DNA of 64,000 bases from contig NZ_JAXOUF010000021.1 of assembly GCF_034424805.1 (NCBI RefSeq), positions 1-64,000 of the forward strand, written 5' to 3'. A program made the position numbers and the translations under genes. This DNA is from Labrys sedimenti. Its GTDB lineage: Bacteria; Pseudomonadota; Alphaproteobacteria; Rhizobiales; Labraceae. The notes below the pieces were generated by a model. That model was not told the origin of the DNA, ran no database searches, and saw only the letters and a program-made list of their open reading frames with translations. Within the stretch, counting starts at the first letter, position 1. Each line of letters starts with the position of its first letter. Positions 27,162-34,938 of the stretch are shown here, one piece after another.

Positions 27162-28765
27162 GGCGTCCCCGCGCTGGTGAAGACATTGGCGATGCCGACC
27201 GTGACCGACTGGCCGCTCAGGGCGTTCTTCAGCGTATCGGGCAGGTCCTGGGCGGCCTGCGGGCTCGACAATTTCTGCAGGGCGGTGTGCAGTTGGTCCA
27301 GCGGCTGGTCGGACAGGATGGCGACCAGGTGCTCGGCACCGAAAGGCGGATCGCGCACCTGCAGCGGCAGGGTGAAGGGCTTGCCGCTCCAATCCTCGTC
27401 GCGCTCGGCCTGGGAGGTCGGATAGAGGAATTCGACCTTGCCGTTGGGAGGCAGGTTGAACAGCGTCATGAAACGGTGGCTGGAGGCGGCGAGGCCCACG
27501 GTCAGCTTTTCGCCGCGATTGAAGGTACGCGAGCCGCCCGCCACTTCGAAAGGCTGGATCGAGCCGCCGGCCATGGCCTGCAGGAAGGCGATCGCCCGCC
27601 ATTTGGCGACGATGCCGCCGAGACCGGAGGGCTGCACGCCTTCGGCCACGACGCCGGCCACGCGCTTTTCAACGGTGCCGGCGGCCGCGTCATAGACGAG
27701 ATCGGCCCCGGCCTCGTCGCTCACCAGGGCCGCGCCGGGGGGCGCTTCGGCGAGGTTGCCATTGCGCACGGCAAGCTTGAGCTGGGTATTGGCCGCGACC
27801 TGTTCGGCAACGGCGATCGCCTTGACGATATCGTCCTGGCTCCCGGCCGGGCCGGCCGCAACGGAGCGGAAGACGGGAATGTCGCGGCTGATATCGGGGA
27901 AGGACTGCGAGACCTGCTGGCTCTGCGTCGCCTGCAGCACGAAGGCGCGCACGAAGGCGACGAGCTCCTTCTCGGTGGTCACGCCATCATGATCGGCGTC
28001 CGCCTTGCCCTCCAGCGCACGCGAAAAGGCATAGGACAGGGCGCCGCGCGGCTGGCCATCGATCGCCACCTCCGGCACCAGCTTGTCGTCGGCAACCCCC
28101 GCCAGGAAGGTGAAAGGATCGTTGGCGGCGATCTTGGTCGAGACGTCGGGCACAGGCGGGGCGAATTCCAGCAATTCCTCGCGCGAGATCTTGGCCTGAG
28201 GCGTCGCCCGGTAGGTCAAGCCCAAGGTGACCGAGCGATACATCGTGCCGGAGTTGCAGGCATCGATGACGACGATAGGATAGACCTGCCTAGCCGCTGC
28301 CTGCTTGAGCAGCACGGCCATTTCCTTGTCGACGATGCGGTTGAGGGCGCCCGGCAGCTTGGGGGCGAAGTCCGTCATCACCAGGATGTTGTTCAAGCCG
28401 TCCGGCGAATCGGGATCGTTCGGCTTGCCGGGCTCGCGCGAACCATGGCCGGCATAGGTGAAGTAGAAGGTGTCGCCGGGCTGGGCCTGATCCATCAGCT
28501 CCTTCCAGGCGGCGAGGATATTGGGCTTGGTCGCCTGCTTGTCGGTGATCAGGGTCAGCTTCTTGACGCCGGCCTTGGTCAGGGCCTGGGCAATGTCCTT
28601 GGCGTCGTTGACGGCGCCGTGCAGCGAGTTGATCGGCGCATCATAGGCGTCGATACCCACCACCAGCGCATAGGAATCGGCAGCCAGCACCGGTGAAGCG
28701 AGAACCAGCCCCACCCCGGTCAGAACGGCCCTGATCGACGTCAGAATTCTCGGCGCTCGCACCAC
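27158..28765 (-). CDS. Exported caspase family protein (metacaspase-like C14 peptidase) with DUF4384
   Basis: A 535-residue protein with a signal peptide ending LAAD. The caspase fold starts SYALVVGIDAYDAPINSLHGAVNDAKD and keeps both catalytic residues: His107 in FTYAGHGSRE and Cys170 in VVIDACNSGT. A canonical EF-hand-like loop (DADHDGVTTEKE, 256-267) follows, suggesting calcium binding, then a long middle region and a DUF4384-type C-terminus (about 410-500). C14 peptidases cleave after basic or acidic residues; the target here is unknown and would be periplasmic. A GTG start follows GGTAGGGA. It is the first gene of a tight operon with its inactive paralogue, a dihaem cytochrome and an OmpA-like protein. 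Confidence 0.88.
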   Translation of the reverse strand: MVRAPRILTSIRAVLTGVGLVLASPVLAADSYALVVGIDAYDAPINSLHGAVNDAKDIAQALTKAGVKKLTLITDKQATKPNILAAWKELMDQAQPGDTFYFTYAGHGSREPGKPNDPDSPDGLNNILVMTDFAPKLPGALNRIVDKEMAVLLKQAAARQVYPIVVIDACNSGTMYRSVTLGLTYRATPQAKISREELLEFAPPVPDVSTKIAANDPFTFLAGVADDKLVPEVAIDGQPRGALSYAFSRALEGKADADHDGVTTEKELVAFVRAFVLQATQSQQVSQSFPDISRDIPVFRSVAAGPAGSQDDIVKAIAVAEQVAANTQLKLAVRNGNLAEAPPGAALVSDEAGADLVYDAAAGTVEKRVAGVVAEGVQPSGLGGIVAKWRAIAFLQAMAGGSIQPFEVAGGSRTFNRGEKLTVGLAASSHRFMTLFNLPPNGKVEFLYPTSQAERDEDWSGKPFTLPLQVRDPPFGAEHLVAILSDQPLDQLHTALQKLSSPQAAQDLPDTLKNALSGQSVTVGIANVFTSAGTP

Positions 28766-28783
28766 GTATCGTCCCTACCTGCA

Positions 28784-28850
28784 GCAAAGCGCGCTTGTGA
28801 GAAAACGCCGCTTGGCTCTCGCTCCTTGTTTTGACGCGCTTTGCGTGATT
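28784..28850 (+). repeat. Dispersed repeat family A, copy 4 (truncated)
   Basis: Begins GCAAAGCGCGCTTGTGAG and carries a diverged core (TTTTGACGCGCTTTGCG); the right end is missing. It lies directly upstream of the caspase gene and may separate it from the cytochrome gene at 28987. Confidence 0.6.
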
Positions 28851-28986
28851 CCTCCGGGACAGGAGCGCCCCGCCCCGGAAAACCTGCCCGGGGCGTGGTC
28901 CTGTCAATTGATCGGACCACGCTCCAGGCCTTTGTTTCAACGCATAACCCTGTCCAAAAAGCCGTGCAGCTCTTCGGAATTGTGTC

Positions 28987-29913
28987 CTAGGGCTTCTTCG
29001 GCGCCTTGCCCGGGATCGCCGGCAGCGTCACCAGGAAGGCCGCGATCGCCTTGCGGTCGTCGTCGCTGAGATGGCCCGTATTCTGGATCACCTCCGCCAT
29101 GCTGCCACCGGCCGAATCGTAGTCAGGCGTGAAGCCATCCTTCAGGAAACTCGCGATCTGTGCCTCGGTCCAGCTGCCGATGCCGTCGGCATGGGGGGTG
29201 ATGTTGGGCACCCAGCCCTTGCCTTCCGGATCGGGCCCGCCCGAGAAGCGTTTATCTGCTTCAATACCGCCAAAGGCGTTGCGCGGGCTGTGACATTCGG
29301 AACAGTGCCCCGGACCGAGCACCAGATAGGCGCCACGATTCCACTCGGCGCTCTTGGACGGATCGGGCTTGAAGGGCTTGTCGTCGAAGAACAGGAACTT
29401 CCAGCCGCCGAGCAGCCGGCGGATATTGAAGGGAAAGCCGATCGCATGCGGCTTGTCGACGGTATCGACCGCCGGCAGCGTCTTCATATAGGCATAGAGA
29501 TCGCGGACATCCTCCAGCTTCAGCTTGGCATAGGAGGTGAAGGGAAGAGCCGGATAAAGGTGCTCGCCCTCGCGCCCGACGCCGCGCTGCAGGGCGTTGA
29601 CGAATTCCAGCTCGCTCCAGGCGCCAATGCCTTGCTTGGCGTCGGGGGAAATGTTGGGGGCATAGAAGGTACCGAAGGGCGAGCCCAGAGCCAGGCCGCC
29701 GCCGAGCTTGAGCCGCTCTTCCTGGCCGGGGGACTTGTGGCAGGAGACGCAGCCGCCGACATTGAAGATGGTCTCGCCATTGGCGATATTCGGCTTGTAA
29801 TCGGCCGTGAGAACGGAGGCTGGCAAGGGCGAGGGTTGCGTCACGAACCAGAACACGCCCAACCCGATCAGGCCAAGCACCACCAACCCGCCGAGTATTC
29901 GCTTGAGTGACAT
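28987..29913 (-). CDS. Membrane-anchored dihaem cytochrome c
   Basis: About 308 residues. One N-terminal membrane helix (RILGGLVVLGLIGLGVFWFV) anchors two cytochrome c domains in the periplasm. The haem sites are CVSCH (near residue 55) and CSECH (near residue 205). Methionines such as YMKTLP and GSMAEVI are candidate sixth ligands. The layout resembles small dihaem electron-carrier subunits of membrane dehydrogenases, but no dehydrogenase gene adjoins. AAAGGGGGC precedes the ATG at 29913. It lies between the cytochrome c' and the caspase operon on the same strand. Confidence 0.9.
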   Translation of the reverse strand: MSLKRILGGLVVLGLIGLGVFWFVTQPSPLPASVLTADYKPNIANGETIFNVGGCVSCHKSPGQEERLKLGGGLALGSPFGTFYAPNISPDAKQGIGAWSELEFVNALQRGVGREGEHLYPALPFTSYAKLKLEDVRDLYAYMKTLPAVDTVDKPHAIGFPFNIRRLLGGWKFLFFDDKPFKPDPSKSAEWNRGAYLVLGPGHCSECHSPRNAFGGIEADKRFSGGPDPEGKGWVPNITPHADGIGSWTEAQIASFLKDGFTPDYDSAGGSMAEVIQNTGHLSDDDRKAIAAFLVTLPAIPGKAPKKP

Positions 29914-30054
29914 CCGGGAAAGCCCCCTTTTCCGGCTTGAACGCCATTGTCCAGGCCTGTCTCGCCCGACAGCCGCCGCCCCGGTTTTATTCCCGGTCCG
30001 CACGCGCTGCTGGATCCCCGGCCCTTATCGTCTTTTGACCCGGCCGTCCCGTTA

Positions 30055-30105
30055 CCAGGGCGTTTTGCAATTTGAATCACCGGTTCAAATTACAAAACGC
30101 CCTGG
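30055..30105. repeat. Long hairpin between two cytochrome genes
   Basis: A 22-bp stem with a single mismatch (CCAGGGCGTTTTG, one mismatch, AATTTGAA, then loop and the complement). GCGTTTTGC is shared with the ends of family A. It lies between the cytochrome c' and dihaem cytochrome genes and could terminate or attenuate transcription. Confidence 0.65.
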
Positions 30106-30254
30106 ATGTCCCCGGGTCATCGAGGCCTGGTGCGATGTGGCGAAACCGCCTGGCACCGCAGGGACGCGTTGAAAACGACATTACCGGGACGAGCCCGGCA
30201 ATGTCAGCTTGAGATCAATTTTGAGTGAAGCATCCCGGCAGGTCTGCTCGAACC

Positions 30255-30689
30255 TCAGTTCTTCTTGATGCGGTAAGTGCCGTGGCAGGCATTGCAGTTG
30301 GAAGCGACCGTGCCGAAAGCCTTGGCGAAGCTGGCCTGATCGGCGGCGGCGAGAGCAGCGGTTGCATCGGTGCCGAGCTTGGTGGCTGCAGTCTTGAAGC
30401 CGGCCTGGTCTTCCCAGATCTTCGGCGCGGCGGTGGTCGGATCGGTGCCGCCGGTCTTGCTGTCGTCGGGGAACAGCGTGGGCAGCTTGGCCGAGTCGTC
30501 GATGTAGACCTGCAGCAACGCCTTGACCTTAGCCGCGTCGAACGGCGTCTCGCCCTTGGCGACCGCCGCCAGTTCCTTGGTGTTCTTGGCCATGGTCTTC
30601 ATCAAGGCCTGGCGATCCTCGATCGGGCCAGCGAAAGCCGAGGCGGCGCCGACGGCAACCAGAGCGGCGGCAATAACGAAACGTTTCAT
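30255..30689 (-). CDS. Cytochrome c' (periplasmic)
   Basis: About 144 residues with signal peptide KRFVIAAALVAVGAASAFAG. It has the four-helix cytochrome c' pattern: DRQALMKTMAKNTKELA near the N-terminus and the haem site CNACH close to the C-terminus (SNCNACHGTYRIKKN). Cytochromes c' bind or detoxify NO and often respond to low oxygen or nitrogen oxides. GGGAGAACT precedes the ATG. A TTGA-N6-TCAA site centred about 85 bases upstream of the ATG suggests control by a FixK/FNR-type regulator. Its stop lies about 340 bases ahead of the dihaem cytochrome start, with a strong hairpin between them. Confidence 0.88.
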   Translation of the reverse strand: MKRFVIAAALVAVGAASAFAGPIEDRQALMKTMAKNTKELAAVAKGETPFDAAKVKALLQVYIDDSAKLPTLFPDDSKTGGTDPTTAAPKIWEDQAGFKTAATKLGTDATAALAAADQASFAKAFGTVASNCNACHGTYRIKKN

Positions 30690-30766
30690 ACAGTTCTCCC
30701 TCACATGGGCAAAACGACGCGGTGGCGAATAGCACCTTTTTTTTGTTTCAATCGCAAGTGGGTAGC

Positions 30767-30782
30767 TTTGAATTATTTCAAA
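30767..30782. promoter_or_regulatory. FixK/FNR-like box upstream of cytochrome c'
   Basis: TTTGAATTATTTCAAA is a perfect palindrome that fits TTGA-N6-TCAA, the FixK/FNR-type half-site pattern of alphaproteobacteria. A run of eight T (A on the transcribed strand) at about 30737-30744 lies between it and the gene. Confidence 0.5.
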
Positions 30783-31013
30783 TCATACGGCGGATTTTGC
30801 GCTTGACCTTCGCGGATGTCATCGCCGCGTCATGCCGGAAGATGGAAGCCCGTAGCGGGACAGGCCCTGTTGGCGCCCGACAATTGGCTGGGACTATCGA
30901 TCAAAAAAGTATCGGTCTTCACATCGATGGCTGGTAGCTGGCACCGCCGCCTTGCAGTAGGCTTCCCGACACCGGGCAAACCTCGACAAAAAGATGCCAA
31001 GCTCCGGCGGCCT
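30783..31013. other. Intergenic region between cytochrome c' and AraC gene
   Basis: No gene is seen here. The rest of the gap up to 31135 is a family A repeat copy followed by the ribosome-binding site of the AraC gene. Confidence 0.5.
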
Positions 31014-31114
31014 ATAGCGTTTTGCGATTGGACGGGCGCGCCTGGAATCGCAAAGACGCGTCGAACCAAAGAGGCGGAGCAAACAAGCGTTCAGCCATGA
31101 ACGCGCTTTGCTCT
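31014..31114 (-). repeat. Dispersed repeat family A, copy 5 (inverted)
   Basis: About 101 bp in reverse orientation: begins AGCGTTTTGCGATT, carries TCGCAAAGACGCGTCGAA and ends CGCGCTTTGCTCT. It lies 22 bases before the AraC regulator start, in the same relative position as copy 2 before the LacI gene. Confidence 0.8.
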
Positions 31115-31135
31115 TGGATATGGGAGGCGAAAGGG

Positions 31136-32017
31136 ATGGAGCCACAGCTCGAACTGGTGCAGATCCATAGCGGCGAATCCTTCATCGTCTGGGCGCATGG
31201 CTATCCCTTCCGCACGGTTCGCTGGCATTTTCATCCCGAATACGAGATTCACCTGATCACCGATACGAACGGGCACTATTTCGTCGGCGACTTCATCGGC
31301 GACTTCGTGCCCGGCAACCTGGTGATGACGGGCCCCAACCTGCCGCACAACTGGATCAGCGACGTTCCCGAGGGCACCACCATCCCGCGCCGCTGCATCG
31401 TGCTGCAATTCACCCAGACCTTCATCGAATCCTGCATCGGCGTATTCCCGGAGCTCGAGCCGGTCGCCACCCTGCTGGACGAAAGCCGGCGCGGCCTCCT
31501 GTTCCGGCCGGAGACCGGCGAAACCGCCCGCAAGATCCAGACGGCGCTCCTCAGCGCCCATGGTGCCGAGCGCATCGCCCTGTTCGTGCAGCTGCTCGGC
31601 CTGCTCACCGCCGACAGGGGCCGCAAGAATCTCACCAGCGCGGGCTATCTGCCCGACCCCTCGGCCTATATGTCCGGCGGCATGAACCGGGCACTCGCCT
31701 ATGTCGGCGAACATCTCGAGGGCAATATGAGCGAAAGCGCGATTGCCGCCATCGCCGGCATGACGCCGGGCGGCTTCTCGCGCGCCTTCAAGCGTCATAC
31801 CGGCATGACTTTCGTGCACTATGTCAACCGCATGCGCATCAACCTGGCCTGCCAGCTGCTGATGAGCGAGAAGAGCCCGGTGACCGACATCTGCTTCCGG
31901 ATCGGCTTCAACAACCTGTCGAATTTCAACCGGCACTTCGCCCTGCAGAAAGGCATGTCGCCGAGCCGCTTCCGCGCCCTGTTCAACGAAAACCGCACCG
32001 CCACTTTCGCGGCGTGA
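31136..32017 (+). CDS. AraC family transcriptional regulator
   Basis: A 293-residue regulator. The N-terminal cupin-type ligand domain is visible (RWHFHPEYEIHLITDTNGHYFVGD, PGNLVMTGPNLPHNW), and the C-terminal double helix-turn-helix is clear (SAIAAIAGMTPGGFSRAFKRHTGMTF and VTDICFRIGFNNLSNFNRHF). GGGAGG precedes the ATG at 31136; upstream in-frame sequence is only repeat DNA. Its last codons overlap the open frame of the polyol dehydrogenase that follows 62 bases later, so it probably controls that gene in response to a sugar alcohol (inference). Confidence 0.93.
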   Translation: MEPQLELVQIHSGESFIVWAHGYPFRTVRWHFHPEYEIHLITDTNGHYFVGDFIGDFVPGNLVMTGPNLPHNWISDVPEGTTIPRRCIVLQFTQTFIESCIGVFPELEPVATLLDESRRGLLFRPETGETARKIQTALLSAHGAERIALFVQLLGLLTADRGRKNLTSAGYLPDPSAYMSGGMNRALAYVGEHLEGNMSESAIAAIAGMTPGGFSRAFKRHTGMTFVHYVNRMRINLACQLLMSEKSPVTDICFRIGFNNLSNFNRHFALQKGMSPSRFRALFNENRTATFAA

Positions 32018-32079
32018 CGGCGATTTCGTCGAGCAGACCGCAACAACGAACAATCGATACCCCAGCCCAGAGGAACGCC

Positions 32080-33168
32080 ATGCCTGCCAGCAATTCGAGA
32101 ATGACGGCCATCGTCTGCCACGGCCCCGAGGACTATCGCGTCGAGGACGTCAGCCGTCCGGTGGCCGGCCAGAACGAGCTGGTCGTGAAGATCGGCGCCT
32201 GCGGCATCTGCGCCAGCGACTGCAAATGCTGGTCGGGCGCCGCCATGTTCTGGGGCGGCAAGAACCCCTATGTGAAACCGCCCGTCATCCCTGGCCATGA
32301 ATTCTTCGGCTATGTCGAGGAATTGGGCGCGGGAGCCGCCGAGCATTTCGGCGTGAAGGCCGGCGACATGGTGATCGCCGAGCAGATCGTGCCCTGCGAC
32401 CGCTGCCGCTATTGCCGCTCGGGCAGCTACTGGATGTGCGAGGTGCACAACATCTTCGGCTTCCAGCGCGAGGTCGCCGATGGCGGCATGAGCGAATATA
32501 TGAAGTTCCCGTCCACAGCACGCGTGCACAAGATCCCGGCGGAGATGCCGCTGGCCGATGCCGCGGTGATCGAGCCCTTGTCCTGCGCCATCCACACGGT
32601 GCAGCGCGGCGACATCCAGCTTGCCGATGTGGTGGTGATCGCCGGCGCTGGCCCGCTCGGCCTGCTGATGACACAGGTCGCCCGGCTGAAGACGCCCAAA
32701 AAGCTGGTGGTGGTCGACCTGATGGAAGACCGGCTGGAACTCGCCCGCGGCTTCGGCGCCGACGTCACCATCAACCCCAAGACGCAGGATGTCGACGAGG
32801 TCGTGCGCTCCCTCACCGACGGCTATGGCTGCGACGTCTATATCGAGACCACCGGCCATCCCTCGGGCGTCACCCAGGGCCTGCAGATCATCCGCAAGCT
32901 CGGGCGCTTCGTGGAATTCTCGGTGTTCGGCAAGGAAACCTCGGCGGACTGGTCGATCATCGGCGACCGCAAGGAGCTCGACATCCGCGGCGCCCATCTC
33001 GGCCCCTATTGCTACCCGATCGCCATCGACCTGCTGACGCGCGGGCTGGTGACCTCGAAGGGCATCGTCACCCATCAATATGACCTGGCCGACTGGGACG
33101 AGGCCCTCAAGCTCGCCAACTCCACCGACTCGATCAAGGTGCTGCTGACTCCCGGATACCGCCGCTAG
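32080..33168 (+). CDS. Zinc-dependent alcohol dehydrogenase, erythritol/L-threitol dehydrogenase-like
   Basis: Cytoplasmic NAD(P)-dependent medium-chain dehydrogenase of 362 residues. Catalytic zinc ligands are in CGICASDC and GHEFFGYVEE; the structural zinc loop has four Cys (CDRCRYCRSGSYWMC); the Rossmann motif is AGAGPLGLLMTQVAR. The N-terminal text CKCWSGAAMFWGGKNP and the overall sequence resemble proteins annotated as erythritol/L-threitol dehydrogenase, so a four-carbon polyol is my best guess. GAGGAACGCC precedes the ATG at 32080. It directly follows an AraC regulator; no transporter adjoins. Confidence 0.85.
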   Translation: MPASNSRMTAIVCHGPEDYRVEDVSRPVAGQNELVVKIGACGICASDCKCWSGAAMFWGGKNPYVKPPVIPGHEFFGYVEELGAGAAEHFGVKAGDMVIAEQIVPCDRCRYCRSGSYWMCEVHNIFGFQREVADGGMSEYMKFPSTARVHKIPAEMPLADAAVIEPLSCAIHTVQRGDIQLADVVVIAGAGPLGLLMTQVARLKTPKKLVVVDLMEDRLELARGFGADVTINPKTQDVDEVVRSLTDGYGCDVYIETTGHPSGVTQGLQIIRKLGRFVEFSVFGKETSADWSIIGDRKELDIRGAHLGPYCYPIAIDLLTRGLVTSKGIVTHQYDLADWDEALKLANSTDSIKVLLTPGYRR

Positions 33169-33363
33169 GCTCTGCCAACGACACGTCCAGCTCGGCGGCA
33201 TCCCCCTTCCGCCCGGCGGGTCAAGGCATCGGCAGGGATCGTCCCCCGTCTTCTCTCCCAAGCAGAGGGACGAACCCTGCCCGAGGGCCGGTGCTTCTTG
33301 CGTCCCAGCGCGCCGGCCCTCATATCTTGCCGACACGGGCACCTGTCTCGCCCCCGGATCCGC

Positions 33364-33951
33364 ATGAACTATCTCGCCCATCTCCTGCTCTCGCCGCCCG
33401 ATGCGGCGTTCCGGGTCGGCAATCTCCTGCCCGACCTGCTGAGATTGCCGCAACTCGAACAGTTCGACGGCCGCTATCGCGACGGCATTGCGCTGCATCG
33501 GCGCATCGATGCCTTCACTGATGCCCACCCCCTCACGCAACGCAGCCGACAACGCCTCTGGCCGACCTTCCGGCGTTTTTCCGGCGTGATCGTGGACGTC
33601 GTCTACGACCATTGCCTGATCCAGCGCTGGGAGCGCTATCACGAACAGCCGCTGCCACTCTTCCTGGCCGAGATCAGGGCATCCCTGCCCGCGCTGCGCG
33701 AGGATTTGCCGGACAAGGCCTACAGGCGCATCGACTCCCTCACGCAATGGCTCGGAGACTATGAGACCATGGCAGGCGTCAGCACCGCCATGAGCGAACT
33801 CGGCAAGCGCCTGCGCCGGCCGGTGGAATTCGTCGGGCTCCAAGCCGCGCTGGAACGCCAGCAACAGGGATTTCTCGACGATTTCGACGCCTTCTTCCCC
33901 GATCTCCTCTCCATGGCCGAGACAGCCATGAATGGCGACGTTCAAAAGTAA
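33364..33951 (+). CDS. Acyl carrier protein phosphodiesterase-like protein (AcpH family)
   Basis: A 195-residue protein starting MNYLAHLLLSPPDAAFRVGNLLPDL, the typical start of the AcpH/DUF479 family, which removes the phosphopantetheine arm from acyl carrier protein. Later family features are RRIDAFTDAHP and VDVVYDHCLIQRW (His and Asp likely bind metal). Cytoplasmic, stands alone. The ATG at 33364 is chosen because the family motif begins there; no strong ribosome-binding site is seen. Confidence 0.85.
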   Translation: MNYLAHLLLSPPDAAFRVGNLLPDLLRLPQLEQFDGRYRDGIALHRRIDAFTDAHPLTQRSRQRLWPTFRRFSGVIVDVVYDHCLIQRWERYHEQPLPLFLAEIRASLPALREDLPDKAYRRIDSLTQWLGDYETMAGVSTAMSELGKRLRRPVEFVGLQAALERQQQGFLDDFDAFFPDLLSMAETAMNGDVQK

Positions 33952-34039
33952 TCTAATTGTAATGATACCTTAGCTCCTCGTTAACGCCTGTGCCCAAAAA
34001 TTGTCGTGCGGGGGCAAGAAACGAGGAATTCATGCAAAC

Positions 34040-34546
34040 ATGACTCAACTATCGATTTTCGCACTGGTCATTTTCGCTCTTTCGACCACGGGTGTACTTG
34101 CGTCATCACCAAAATCTTTAGGTGTATTCGGCAAATGGAGCACATGGTCCTATACCGATAACTCTGGGAACCACTGTTTCATCTATTCGAGTCCGATCAG
34201 CAAGGAGCCTACATCGCTCAATCACGGCGATGTTTCCTTCTTCATTCGTGCCGCCAAGCAAACGGAGGCCCGCAGCGAGGCAAGCCTGCAGACCGGCTAT
34301 GGCCTTGCCGGCAATGCCGACATCGTGGTCAATGTGGGGCCCCAGCCCTTCCACATGATCTCGTCCGGCAATGGCGCCTGGCTGCGGCGGACGGGTACGC
34401 GGGAGATGGAATTCCTCACCGCGCTGAAGCAGGAGCGCACCATGACCGTCGACGCGGTCTCTGGCCGGGGCAACAAGACCCACTACGTCTTTTCGCTCGA
34501 CGGCGTGACCAAGGCGATGGCCCGCCTGCGCCAGGCCTGTCCCTGA
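34040..34546 (+). CDS. Invasion-associated locus B (IalB)-like exported protein
   Basis: A 168-residue periplasmic protein with a signal peptide (LSIFALVIFALSTTGVLAS). SPKSLGVFGKWSTWSYTDNSGNHCFIYS and the pattern up to the C-terminal RQACP match the IalB family common in Rhizobiales, whose role is unclear outside Bartonella invasion. GAGGAATTC lies upstream of the ATG at 34040. It stands alone. The two cysteines may form a disulfide. Confidence 0.82.
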   Translation: MTQLSIFALVIFALSTTGVLASSPKSLGVFGKWSTWSYTDNSGNHCFIYSSPISKEPTSLNHGDVSFFIRAAKQTEARSEASLQTGYGLAGNADIVVNVGPQPFHMISSGNGAWLRRTGTREMEFLTALKQERTMTVDAVSGRGNKTHYVFSLDGVTKAMARLRQACP

Positions 34547-34647
34547 AGCGTTCTCCAGAAGAGTTGATAGACTTTTCGATTGAGAAAACACGTCGAAACA
34601 AAGAGTTAGAGAAAAATACGATTCGGAGAAATCGCATTTTTCTCTAA
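34547..34647 (-). repeat. Dispersed repeat family A, copy 6 (variant, inverted)
   Basis: A diverged copy: AGCGTTCTCC, then AGTTGATAGACTTTTCGATT, ACACGTCGAAACAAAGAG and a terminal AATCGCATTTTTCTCT. It closely matches copy 7 at 37238 in opposite orientation; the two form their own subfamily. Confidence 0.75.
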
Positions 34648-34701
34648 AGGCTCCCGTTTGGCGCGGTCTCGGCGCAAGGTCTGATAGGAAAGGCTCTGAT
34701 T

Positions 34702-34795
34702 TTGTCATGCCCGGGGCTTCATCCCGGGCATCCAGATACCCCGTCGACTCTCGCAAGCCCCTGGATTGCCGGGACAAGGCCCGGCAATGACAAGA
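34702..34795. repeat. Dispersed repeat family B, copy 2
   Basis: TGTCATGCCCGGGGCTTCAT...CCGGGCATCCAGATAC at the left and CTGGATTGCCGGGACAAGG...CGGCAATGACAAGAGTC at the right: two back-to-back palindromes about 94 bp long. Confidence 0.75.
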
Positions 34796-34938
34796 GTCGA
34801 GCCTGCCAGGCTTTCGCCGGCCTCCAAAGACAATCCGATCATCGTTAACGGCCACGGGAGGTCCCGTAAGGAAAGATTCACTATCCGCACGATAGTCTGG
34901 GGGCCTGTAAGTGTCTCCAGTTGCGTTTGAGTGATTTC

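Larger units (their letters stand above)
34547..34938. other. Gene-free region with two repeat elements
   Basis: About 390 bases between the IalB-like gene and the L,D-transpeptidase gene. It holds a family A copy (34547-34647), a family B copy (34702-34795), and about 100 bases that should contain the promoter of the transpeptidase gene. Confidence 0.6.

Noticed and set aside
30055..30105. Hairpin as a simple terminator of cytochrome c'
   Set aside because: The stem is long and no T-run follows on the transcribed strand, and it shares sequence with family A ends, so I list it as a repeat rather than a terminator.
31819..33945. 708-codon minus-strand open frame over the polyol dehydrogenase and AcpH-like genes
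   Set aside because: Antisense of two clear plus-strand genes; composition typical of a shadow frame.
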